Virus record (IMG/VR): IMGVR_UViG_3300030103_003499
Location: 1 to 20,931 of that record
From: a virus
Length of the DNA: 20,931 nucleotides
Strand: one strand, 5' to 3'
Position numbers and translations under genes: made by a program. This document shows, piece by piece, positions 10,701 through 15,363 of this stretch (position 1 is the stretch's first letter; each line of letters opens with the position of its first letter). A model generated the notes under the pieces. That model saw only the letters and a list, made by a program, of their open reading frames with translations. It was not told where the DNA came from and did no database searches.

Positions 10701-11242
10701 AGGTAGCAGGAAGGTTTATTGACCCCAAGTTAAAGTTTGTATTGGGACTGGACAGCATGGCAGGCAAGTATCTGCCGAAGAAGTTCCCGCCACAGTTTAT
10801 ACCAATACTCAAAATGATTTCATCAGATCAACAAGACTTGATAGATAACATCGAGTTTATAGTGGGTGGCACAGTAACCCCACGGATTGCAACAGAAGAG
10901 GACTATGGTACCAAGGACATGGACAAAGACCAGTATGTAATTTATGACCTTGACGAGTATCAAATGGAGAAACTAAAGCAGTTTATGGCACTTCTAAATA
11001 TTACAGGTATACAGCGACCACTAAACGACTATTCAAAACTGTGGTCAGGTGAAGGTACACCATATCAAAAACTTACTCCAATGGAACGCGTAGGTGCTAC
11101 ATTTGGAATGGTTACACCTGGACGTGTTAAGAAACCTGAACTTCAACAACGAGAGAGATTGGCAGAAGTCCTTAAAGAAATGAGAAGGCAACAGAAGGCA
11201 GCAGAGAGTTCTGAACGCAAAAAGATTCAACCCAAACAATAA
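4745..11242 (+). CDS. giant putative internal virion / ejection protein, gp16-like position (2165 aa)
   Basis: This is the largest gene of the window, starting 1 base after the previous stop. The first 400 residues are mixed globular sequence. A weakly hydrophobic region lies around residues 408-435 (ALVVGATEYVAYPAI) and another around 490-525. Residues about 1300-1545 are an uninterrupted, very highly charged Lys/Glu/Arg/Ala coiled coil. The C-terminal third includes a stretch near residues 1850-1880 with FDYNDLT and EKALSTYAFVFYNFSR, a pattern (FDY.DLT..E......PFY...R) I have met in other very large phage virion proteins. I see no clear lytic transglycosylase signature, although T7 gp16 carries one at its N-terminus. 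Position, length and helicity suggest the largest ejectosome protein. A tape-measure protein or a polyvalent multidomain virion protein are alternatives. Confidence 0.65.
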   Translation: MKLSAADKALIQQIKQYDPTTAAELEVAIMSGVDAATIPVFLDIALSAKTDALGAPLYTEDERKRVVNDLMSTALTADYGDFAETAVRPAQPKFGLTPTMPQVVPSPDKPFSARLKSAVQPQAYFLEGKEPGTTMYGKFQEGFDLEPQLDAVLPQLLQQSFNLEESEVDIYVNSFKDLYNENRRRGKSQLEAQQAVMDTLSGFADVKPLEKRDKKEPEGGLAGALTYRYEDVGISKGIPDFDADQMRYLRNIKEAKVQQYMAEQEPLVGETKIPHYRFNAGGRSITIPVNVYEYFQANKQLADDVFQADSPLLTNYDIYLKEYFTENPVVAGLIPKTTLDLTPTKANKKAMLRIDAYEKLGGGEWYTDPVRKSLVMSNPEAYADLASSTQILSKEGLLGGATLETPLGYTLKMAMAIPTALVVGATEYVAYPAIKAVTGEDFAARGQEQRRLTQPEFEKDPVLGAIAADKGITGHVGDALDNFGVTGSERTSYDVALLGFDLFLNPDIAATVGAAKGLYSIASTGQLIKARKALGEANKASDYANLIGSSTLKPILDDFNLVSYTAKKIAPKHVDKISNWSMGDGRILLTADVQKSLSARNVANKSATPLDDLANVGLDETGYATNVKRLVDEQGIDEVTAVKQLDELYTNNKALDEYNEYVKILDEAEQVGFEQAIQSAKQRGVVADVKYLEDLYTSRADEVYSGMTKIGRTQDALDTIYARKLVFENTPTMRGLEKIQFVSRDAAIHKDAYPKFLERVNNDPIGRVFKRAITPKTRTGMEMVPAAEARGRYGSDFDTVTVATEKPDIVFYLDSFDADLLKAEIESLPLPAATYERITTSLDQGKLYGDDYNEILDRVNTRQAMVLQEGLTTEDINLLGDKLQKRLREAEGTTARQGVAAFDAAGAMYETMTDAFGAANKWARRALGRSKPVLKDMNAPKTAPKTALAYEQEQMVAKIQRQAAGLDEKLKKQTKQLVKGKSTEMRKAYGIDGDIGVMDAVGHMVIGPIPKTDVGAMKQAAALEDTLDYMFRQLIYADYDVLNLNYYDRAFAFKQVVLEDLYSVEGKEAYKLFLTDTASEMIEDPGNFWNIFGQRIDEWSKKIKEERIDVMDPNNPTVKLRDVAYYKINRTLDPNDIRRVDAEQALASIERLGSGSYFYAEMRRIHDGLLVEMINRSLKPTDAGTLFKGQDVTQESFDTLMKATIHELATATSVTEDIMSNLRSFADMELRYQKLKAEVDVDQLDDIQSQILEKVQELVDDTEFDVKFEKKYELQTVTETGQIEVLDSLETIKAQYTLDIESLRNTKEAKIEQELTPIKEDYEERIKKARENKEEQVRSKIKREEDAKAKAETDPIEAKRKEDNKKRNKRYRVQEAKIKADAQAEKDALAGTGLNRQQYRDKVQEIIKKYDPLLERARKERVEDVGKINAEAAAKKLAIEEKYSAIKKKRNEEYAAIPEKERPLSKVAKLRKELKKKESEIRNRYEKERADKAAKLMETRREIESMEKQGVAAANERARQAIRDKYDEQLQEIKDEYKSVRQQGLLAQLEWLSTRIDLTDTEFGKIRDILKTPSDPDTVRDMAYKANEYATIMLRNNKILERGYTLDEMEKTLADFMKDPEYGKMLFGLKQYEEFEKQFSRHGLGKVRQNIRQWIDNNISEDIRKKGASALNFVQKFLGYTQQMFYVSTLATATRSHGINVASGNIITYATTGRDIRSVDTLKSASGTVWYGSNELDPRAYEIAVTTPTGQKYTYRQIYDAIIKSGVRTQFNFVDNVLAEGKLITYLEANNKKYSGFSNGFMLRMKQIESAGVEFADKLSEILVQEDMMFRSGAMITALKEGMAFDEAVELARRSLFDYNDLTAPEKALSTYAFVFYNFSRQAAVDLLRGMLNPNTLGRYLNMIKLHRGMNQLSRALNDDKRFPNEVFMPSYTAVRGFTDYKPGGKQSEYDFFNMRPAIPAVESVALIVDAFNMYNVVEDTTPVMKVAGRFIDPKLKFVLGLDSMAGKYLPKKFPPQFIPILKMISSDQQDLIDNIEFIVGGTVTPRIATEEDYGTKDMDKDQYVIYDLDEYQMEKLKQFMALLNITGIQRPLNDYSKLWSGEGTPYQKLTPMERVGATFGMVTPGRVKKPELQQRERLAEVLKEMRRQQKAAESSERKKIQPKQ

Positions 11243-11257
11243 ACTATCGGAGGAACA

Positions 11258-11680
11258 ATGAACATTAGACACATAGATCACCCAAGTATTAACGATACAA
11301 ACGTAGCAGCAGTAGGCCAAAACTTTGACGCTACAAAATTTCACAAACACACGCTGGTAGTACCAGAACAAATTGACACATCTGGTAAGTTTCTTGGACG
11401 ACCAATGTCAATCGTAGTTCGATGCACTGGGTTAGGTGGTAGCAATACCAGTCTAACAGTCAAAGGTTGTTGGGATGCGGCTGGTGACCACGTATGGTTT
11501 CCAGACACAGCGGGGGACATTGCCTTGGGTGTAACGACCACCACATCAGGTAGTGCTGTGTATGAGTTTCAACTGCCAGTGCAGAGCAAATTTGATAATG
11601 CAGATGTATATTTGTTCTTCAAAATAAACGGTTCTGGAAACATTACAATTGACTACTCGCAAATAGTTTGGAGTGAATAA
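11258..11680 (+). CDS. small beta-rich virion/fibre protein (140 aa)
   Basis: A consensus-like ribosome-binding site (CGGAGG, 5-6 bases before the ATG) marks the start, one of the strongest in the late block. The protein is rich in Thr, Val, Gly, Ser and Asp with alternating strands and two Cys, and ends in a strand Ile-Thr-Ile-Asp-Tyr-Ser-Gln-Ile-Val-Trp, which suits a beta-sandwich. Its stop overlaps the next start by one base (TAATG). A minor virion, tail-tip or capsid decoration role is inferred from the fold type and from lying between the internal proteins and the fibre genes. Confidence 0.7.
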   Translation: MNIRHIDHPSINDTNVAAVGQNFDATKFHKHTLVVPEQIDTSGKFLGRPMSIVVRCTGLGGSNTSLTVKGCWDAAGDHVWFPDTAGDIALGVTTTTSGSAVYEFQLPVQSKFDNADVYLFFKINGSGNITIDYSQIVWSE

Positions 11681-11937
11681 TGCCAGTTGCCAGTCCATTT
11701 GAAACGGCTGGTGGTGGTGAAGTCAATCTTGAGTATGAAGATATTAGTGCACAGACGGACGGTTCCACCCAAAGTTTCACAGTAAGCAGTGACTACAAAT
11801 CTGGTAGTTTGCAGGTATATTGGAATGGACTCCTCCAACTGTTCACGGACATTGGAGAGTTGTCTGTTACCAATTTCACAACTTCATTTACACCGGCAAG
11901 TGATGATTCGCTTGTCGTTATATACATACTTAAATAG
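11680..11937 (+). CDS. short fibre-domain protein (85 aa)
   Basis: Most of this small protein looks like a single fibre mini-domain: a Thr-Asp-Gly-Ser-Thr-Gln-Ser-Phe-Thr-Val start, then LQVYWNGLLQLF, then a closing FTPASDDSLVVIYI strand. The C-terminal end of the 536-residue fibre encoded immediately downstream has the same order of elements (Gly-Ser-Ser-Thr-Thr-Phe, IVFRNGL, FGSAPNSGDQITVMYF). The family is a common terminal domain of phage tail fibres, where an Asn-Gly-Leu turn joins two strands. It is coupled to the gene before it by a one-base overlap. I infer a fibre tip, connector or free adaptor. Confidence 0.7.
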   Translation: MPVASPFETAGGGEVNLEYEDISAQTDGSTQSFTVSSDYKSGSLQVYWNGLLQLFTDIGELSVTNFTTSFTPASDDSLVVIYILK

Positions 11938-11946
11938 GAGCCAACA

Positions 11947-13557
11947 ATGGCAGTTCAAATTTCTAAAGAACAGGTAAAAAACAATGCGATTGATTCAACC
12001 AAACTGGATGGGTCATCGAACTATTCATTCTCGGGTCAAGTACGTTACACTGGATCTGATACAAACACACAAGCACTTGCAACGCGTGGCTTCGTAGAAT
12101 CTGTTGCTGCTGGTCTTGACCCCAAAGATTCATGTAAAGTTGCTACGACCGCAAACATTACATTGAGTGGAACACAAACAATTGATGGTGTATCGGTATC
12201 TGCGAATGACCGTGTTGCTGTCATCGCTCAGTCTAACGCCGTAGAAAACGGCATTTACATTTGCGCTGCTGGGTCATGGTCACGTGCCTCAGACTTGGCT
12301 GCTGGAAGTGATGCTGCTGGTGCGTCATTCTTTGTTGAGCAGGGTACTGCAAATGGAGATAAAGGTTTTGTTTGTACATCAAACAAAGGTGCAGATGTTG
12401 TAGGAACCAACACTTTAAGTTTCAGTCAGTACACCGGGGTCGCTTCCATTACTGCTGGGGATGCCCTGAGCAAGACAGGTGACCGTCTTGATGTCGAGGT
12501 AGATGGTTCTTCTATCGTGATTGAATCAGACGCCCTGAAGGTTGCGGATGGTGGTATTTCCAACAGCATGTTGGCTGGGTCCATTGCAAATGAAAAATTG
12601 TTGACCTCTACCATAAGTGGTGTCTCATTGGGTGGCACATTGGCTGGGTTAAGTGCTGCTACAAATGGTAGTATTAGCCTGTCTGCCACATCATACAATG
12701 GTAGTGCTGCCGTAACTGCTAGTGTACAACTAGATGGATCAACTCTTACAAGTGGTTCAGGTGGTTTAAAAATTAGTAGTCTTGGTGTTGGGTCGTCACA
12801 GTTGGCATCAGATGCTGTGACCACAGCAAAGATTGCTGATGATGCAGTAACACAAGATAAGATTGCCGATAATGCTATTGATTCTGCACGATTGGTTTCT
12901 AATGCTGTAACAACAGCAAAAATTACAGATGGTGCCGTTACAAATGCCAAACTTGCTGGGAGTATTGCGGCTGATAAACTCAATTTAGGAAACGGTCTTA
13001 GCGGCACAGGTGGCAACCTTGCTGTTAAACTTGATGGTTCTACTTTGAATAACGATACTAATGGTCTTAGTGTTGCTTCTGGTGGCGTTGGGTCGTCACA
13101 GTTGGCAAGCGGTGCTGTAACAGCAGCAAAGATTGCTTCTGATGCTGTGACCACAGCAAAGATTGAAGATGATGCAGTAACACAAGCTAAGATTGCCGAT
13201 AATGCTATCGATGCTGCTCGATTGGCCAACAATGCTGTGACAACAGTAAAGATTTCTGATGGAAATGTTACTGCTGCCAAACTTAACTTTATGGCATCTT
13301 ACGAAACATTGACTGCTGGTGATGGTTCTAGTACAACATTTGATGCTGCGGCTGCTGCTGATTCTACCATGCTTGGTGGTGCCATTGTATTCCGAAACGG
13401 TTTGGCAATGGGACTTGTTGAGTCTTCTCCATCTGGTCAAGACCAGTATACACTGGATCCTACTGGTGGGACTGGCGGAAGTTTGCGCGTAACTTTTGGT
13501 TCGGCCCCCAATTCAGGCGACCAAATTACTGTTATGTATTTTCAGGTTTCTGAGTGA
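11947..13557 (+). CDS. tail fibre protein with AKI-DDAVT repeats (536 aa)
   Basis: The N-terminal part (about residues 45-160) contains TRGFVESVAAGLDPKDS, VATTANITLSGTQTIDGV and an ENGIYICAAGSWSRASD segment. These belong to a well-known phage fibre module found in many fibres between the virion-attachment end and the shaft. The shaft has two blocks of 10-residue repeats (consensus DAVTTAKIAD with NAIDSARL variants) at about residues 280-340 and 380-448, separated by a Gly-rich LDGSTL turn module. The C-terminal about 90 residues form a compact beta domain ending in GDQITVMYF. An AGGAG ribosome-binding site precedes the ATG. It most likely trimerises into a fibre that touches the host receptor. 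A UNCG-loop terminator follows. Confidence 0.88.
   Translation: MAVQISKEQVKNNAIDSTKLDGSSNYSFSGQVRYTGSDTNTQALATRGFVESVAAGLDPKDSCKVATTANITLSGTQTIDGVSVSANDRVAVIAQSNAVENGIYICAAGSWSRASDLAAGSDAAGASFFVEQGTANGDKGFVCTSNKGADVVGTNTLSFSQYTGVASITAGDALSKTGDRLDVEVDGSSIVIESDALKVADGGISNSMLAGSIANEKLLTSTISGVSLGGTLAGLSAATNGSISLSATSYNGSAAVTASVQLDGSTLTSGSGGLKISSLGVGSSQLASDAVTTAKIADDAVTQDKIADNAIDSARLVSNAVTTAKITDGAVTNAKLAGSIAADKLNLGNGLSGTGGNLAVKLDGSTLNNDTNGLSVASGGVGSSQLASGAVTAAKIASDAVTTAKIEDDAVTQAKIADNAIDAARLANNAVTTVKISDGNVTAAKLNFMASYETLTAGDGSSTTFDAAAAADSTMLGGAIVFRNGLAMGLVESSPSGQDQYTLDPTGGTGGSLRVTFGSAPNSGDQITVMYFQVSE
12784..13290 (+). repeat. internal duplication of about 180 bp (offset 300-330 bp) in the fibre gene
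   Basis: Bases 12784-12960 and 13084-13290 are copies of one block. The anchor GGTCGTCACAGTTGGCA occurs at 12791-12807 and 13091-13107 (offset 300), while GATGCTGTGACCACAGCAAA occurs at 12811 and 13141 (offset 330). The second copy therefore holds one extra 30-bp unit, exactly one 10-residue shaft repeat. The copies are nearly identical in DNA, so the duplication is recent or kept alike by recombination. Confidence 0.85.
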
Positions 13558-13576
13558 TTGAATGATTAGTTGTTGG

Positions 13577-13603
13577 GGAGTGTCCTACGGGGCACTCCTT
13601 TTT
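13577..13603 (+). terminator. rho-independent terminator with UACG tetraloop
   Basis: GGAGTGTCC (13577-13585) pairs with GGGCACTCC (13590-13598) through nine pairs, one a G-U. The loop TACG is closed by C-G, so it is a UNCG-type very stable tetraloop. Five T residues follow (13599-13603). It lies 20 bases after the fibre stop and just before the ribosome-binding site of the next gene, separating the structural block from the small-gene block. Confidence 0.9.
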
Positions 13604-13618
13604 CCCATCGGAGGTCTT

Positions 13619-13945
13619 ATGGAAGGAGAGGTTGTTCAGCTGTTAATGAGTGGTGGTGCCAATGTAGCGTTCGCAATATTTTTGTACACTCAAAATAAAG
13701 ACCTGCAACGTCGCGCCGATGAACGTGAAGTTAAGGCGGAACAAAAGGAAGCGGAGTTACGAGCGCGGTATGATTCAGTCATACAAGACATGCAAGAAAA
13801 GGAACAGGCAATAAGAAATACGATTGTACAGGAAATGACAGACTTGGACAAACGTATGAGTTTAGTAGAGCAAAGTCTGTCTACATTAAGTACAATGATT
13901 AGTGAGATAAAAGCATCATTGATACGGGTAAACAATGCCAATTAA
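13619..13945 (+). CDS. holin-like membrane plus coiled-coil protein (108 aa)
   Basis: I place the start at ATG 13619, with CGGAGG 4 bases before it. An earlier ATG at 13562 would have to be translated through the terminator and has no ribosome-binding site. The product begins MEGEVVQLLMSGGANVAFAIF, one short hydrophobic segment (about residues 7-23). A long charged heptad-like coiled coil (about residues 24-85) and a second helix follow. One N-terminal membrane helix followed by a charged coiled coil is the plan of BhlA/UviB-type holin-like proteins and of some spanin-like or tail accessory proteins. No endolysin is visible next to it, so a lysis role is only a candidate. Its stop overlaps the next gene by 11 bases. 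Confidence 0.75.
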   Translation: MEGEVVQLLMSGGANVAFAIFLYTQNKDLQRRADEREVKAEQKEAELRARYDSVIQDMQEKEQAIRNTIVQEMTDLDKRMSLVEQSLSTLSTMISEIKASLIRVNNAN

Positions 13946-14216
13946 AAAACGGACACCAGCGCGTGGAAAACGATTTGTCAAGGTGGTCAAGAATAAGAAG
14001 ACTGGTCGCACGAAACGCGTGTCGTATGGGCAAGCCGGCAAAAGTAAATCTGGAAAGGATCGTATACAACCAGGTTCGAAAAAGGGAGACTCGTACTGCG
14101 CCAGATCTTATGGTATCAAGAAACGACTGTCAGCCAAAAAACGCAATAATCCTAACACTCCAAACAACCTGTCTCGAAAGAAATGGAAGTGTGTTGGAAA
14201 GAAGAGTAGAAGATGA
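13935..14216 (+). CDS. small very basic Cys-containing phage protein (93 aa)
   Basis: Lys and Arg make up a large share of the sequence, and there are few acidic residues. A central block, GSKKGDSYCARSYGIKKRL, ends in a conserved-looking NNPNTPNNLSRKKWKC. I recognise this block (KGDSYCARS...KK...NNLSRKKWKC) as a small family common in marine phages and large viruses, with no known function. The two Cys frame the conserved part and may bind metal or each other. A nucleic-acid-binding or virion-packaged role is plausible from charge but unproven. Its stop overlaps the next start as ATGA, so the two basic proteins are coupled. Confidence 0.8.
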   Translation: MPIKKRTPARGKRFVKVVKNKKTGRTKRVSYGQAGKSKSGKDRIQPGSKKGDSYCARSYGIKKRLSAKKRNNPNTPNNLSRKKWKCVGKKSRR

Positions 14217-14569
14217 GTAAGAAGGACGCATGCTATCATTCAGTTAAAAGTCGATACAGTGTATTCCCATCAGCACGTGCATCACAAGCAATAGCCAAGT
14301 GTCGCAAAAAGAAGGGACAGGTACGCAAGACTAAGAAGGGTGCTGCCCTGAAACGATGGGACAAAGAGAAGTGGAAGGATCAATCTGGCAAAGCGTGTGG
14401 TACAAAAAGAAAGGGAACACCCTATTGCAGACCGTCTAAACGTGTTAGTTCTAAAACACCACGTACCCGTAGCGAGATGTCTAAGTCTCAATACCGTTCT
14501 AAGGTGAAACAAAAGAGTAGAGTTGGTCGTGGTAAAAGAGTAACCCCATTAAGAAGGAAAAAGTCATGA
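14213..14569 (+). CDS. small very basic Cys-containing phage protein, DUF5872-like (118 aa)
   Basis: The sequence opens KKDACYHSVKSRYSVFPSA and continues with IAKCRKKKG, then LKRWDKEKWKD, GKACGTKRKGTPYCRPSKRV and SSKTPRTRSEMS. This series (DACY..VK.RY.V.PSA, W.KEKW, CG...PYCRPSKRVS.KTP) is a recurrent motif set in phage and giant-virus small basic proteins. I associate it with DUF5872, but that label needs a profile search. Four or more Cys in pairs suggest a small metal-binding fold. It overlaps both neighbours by ATGA, which makes a three-gene coupled unit. The role is unknown. DNA condensation or packaging inside the capsid would fit the charge. Confidence 0.8.
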   Translation: MSKKDACYHSVKSRYSVFPSARASQAIAKCRKKKGQVRKTKKGAALKRWDKEKWKDQSGKACGTKRKGTPYCRPSKRVSSKTPRTRSEMSKSQYRSKVKQKSRVGRGKRVTPLRRKKS

Positions 14570-14742
14570 ATTCAGATTTACTTGCACTTACACCAGAACT
14601 AGTTTTGTTTATTAAGAAACTTGTACAACACTCTAGAGGTGGATTAACAAAGGACGAACGTCAAGAGTTAGCCGCTGATTTGATCAACCTATTGTATAAG
14701 GTTCTCAAGGAACTGGTTGACACTGAAACTGAAGAGCGTTAA
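14566..14742 (+). CDS. small helical protein (58 aa)
   Basis: The ATG overlaps the stop of the previous gene as ATGA. The 58 residues begin MNSDLLALTPELVLFIKKLV and are almost entirely predicted amphipathic helices: one at about 8-22, a GLTKDERQEL turn-helix, and a last helix rich in Leu and Lys up to an acidic end. Codon use and coupling agree with its neighbours. It is the last gene before a strong terminator. No family is recognised. A partner or chaperone for one of the basic proteins is conceivable but untested. Confidence 0.65.
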   Translation: MNSDLLALTPELVLFIKKLVQHSRGGLTKDERQELAADLINLLYKVLKELVDTETEER

Positions 14743-14766
14743 AATATTGAACACCAATTCACTTCT

Positions 14767-14808
14767 GGAGTTCAGAGCTGGCCAGCATCTGAACTCCTTT
14801 TAATTTTT
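14767..14808 (+). terminator. rho-independent terminator ending the rightward late block
   Basis: GGAGTTCAGA (14767-14776) pairs perfectly with TCTGAACTCC (14788-14797). The loop contains a further self-complementary GCTGGCCAGC. TTTT, AA and eight T follow. The T tract is only on the + strand side, so it stops rightward transcription. The stop codon of the convergent leftward HTH gene lies in the left arm. Confidence 0.92.
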
Positions 14809-15065
14809 TTGCGCCATCTAGCCTCTACCATTTTCATTTCTTCCATGCTGGTAATAGCCTCAAACATTAGTTGTGTAGGGCTTCGATGCTCTCTATTGGC
14901 AATGACTGTAACTAGCACGATAAGGTTGCTCATACGTGGCTCATAGGCTCCAGACAGGTATTTATTTATAGTGTTAACATGTAGCCCAGCCTTGTCAGCC
15001 ATAAACGTAGTGCTGACCGCATTTCGGTGCATTGCTTTGTTAAGCCATGAAGCAAAACCATTCAT
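14772..15065 (-). CDS. HTH XRE-type DNA-binding protein (97 aa)
   Basis: I choose ATG at 15065 (MNGFASWLNKAM). Twelve earlier codons would be read from a terminator hairpin and give a Val-rich artefact. Residues about 15-50 (STTFMADKAGLHVNTINKYLSGAYEPRMSNL) fit a Cro/CI-type helix-turn-helix: helix, Ala-Asp-Lys-Ala-Gly turn, recognition helix with Asn-Thr-Ile-Asn-Lys-Tyr, then Gly-Ala-Tyr-Glu-Pro. The C-terminal tail is helical and Lys/Arg rich. It is the last gene of the leftward block and sits behind its own candidate promoter and an intervening terminator, so it is probably regulated apart from the rest. A repressor or antirepressor role is inferred. Confidence 0.82.
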   Translation of the reverse strand: MNGFASWLNKAMHRNAVSTTFMADKAGLHVNTINKYLSGAYEPRMSNLIVLVTVIANREHRSPTQLMFEAITSMEEMKMVEARWRKKIKRSSDAGQL

Positions 15066-15078
15066 CACCACCACCACT

Positions 15079-15109
15079 AAAACAAAAGGGCAGGGAACCA
15101 CCCCTGCCC
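15079..15109 (-). terminator. leftward rho-independent terminator / possible attenuator
   Basis: GGGCAGGG (15088-15095) and CCCTGCCC (15102-15109) form a perfect 8-bp GC-rich stem with a 6-base loop. On the leftward strand the stem is followed by TTTTGTTTT. It stands only 22 bases before the start of the last HTH gene and after the candidate promoter at 15140-15168, so any transcript for that gene must read through it. Confidence 0.82.
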
Positions 15110-15139
15110 AAACCTACCATGCAAGGAGCATGTACAGAT

Positions 15140-15168
15140 AGTGTAACTCATTTGTCAGACTCTATCAA
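15140..15168 (-). promoter_or_regulatory. candidate sigma70-like leftward promoter for the last HTH gene
   Basis: On the leftward strand TTGATA (15163-15168) and TACACT (15140-15145) are 17 bases apart, matching five and four of six consensus positions. The -35 box lies in the last codons of the preceding HTH gene. On the + strand, the 16-bp motif at 15133-15148 covers the -10 region and recurs at the main leftward promoter. Confidence 0.5.
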
Positions 15169-15363
15169 CACAGAGAAACGAAGGTATGCTTGCTCCCATT
15201 GTTCTGGGTACAAGTAAATGCACATTCGTAATAGATATGCTACACCAGGGGTTTGTTTGCCCACCACCCATTTTGCGATGGTGTCACGATGGCACCCTAG
15301 AACTCTAGCAAGTTGTGATTTGTTGACGTTAGACAATGTTTCTTTTAGTTCTTTTGCGAACAT
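15148..15363 (-). CDS. small HTH DNA-binding protein (71 aa)
   Basis: ATG 15363 has an excellent ribosome-binding site (GGAGGT, 4 bases before). A longer version starting at 15417 would lie inside the methyltransferase gene. The sequence MFAKELKETLSNVNKSQLARVLG is followed by CHRDTIAKWVVGKQTPGVAYL. This is a helix-turn-helix with Gln-Leu-Ala-Arg on the first helix and Arg-Asp-Thr-Ile-Ala-Lys-Trp on the recognition helix, of Cro-like size. It overlaps the end of the cytosine methyltransferase gene by 19 bases. It shares the W-V-G-x-x-x-P and L-Y-P pattern after the HTH with the HTH protein at 18397-18630, so these two may be related. Likely a small repressor of the phage early region. Confidence 0.85.
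   Translation of the reverse strand: MFAKELKETLSNVNKSQLARVLGCHRDTIAKWVVGKQTPGVAYLLRMCIYLYPEQWEQAYLRFSVLIESDK

Noticed and set aside
12426-13280. 284-codon open frame on the - strand across the fibre gene
   Set aside because: It is antisense to the repeat shaft. The low-complexity repeated codons leave no stops in that frame, and the product is a Val/Ala repeat with no start signal.
12784-13290. Possible CRISPR-like array
   Set aside because: The repeats are in frame, differ in length from spacer-repeat structure, and encode a known fibre shaft motif.
13562-13618. Upstream ATG extending the holin-like protein by 19 residues
   Set aside because: The extension is read through the terminator hairpin. 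ATG 13619 has the CGGAGG site.
14767-14797. Bidirectional terminator serving the leftward operon too
   Set aside because: The stem is symmetric, but the leftward side is followed by AGAAGTGAATTGG and lacks a T tract.
15066-15101. Upstream start giving a Val-rich N-terminus to the last HTH protein
   Set aside because: The extra codons come from the terminator stem and T tract. The conserved-looking domain begins at MNGF.
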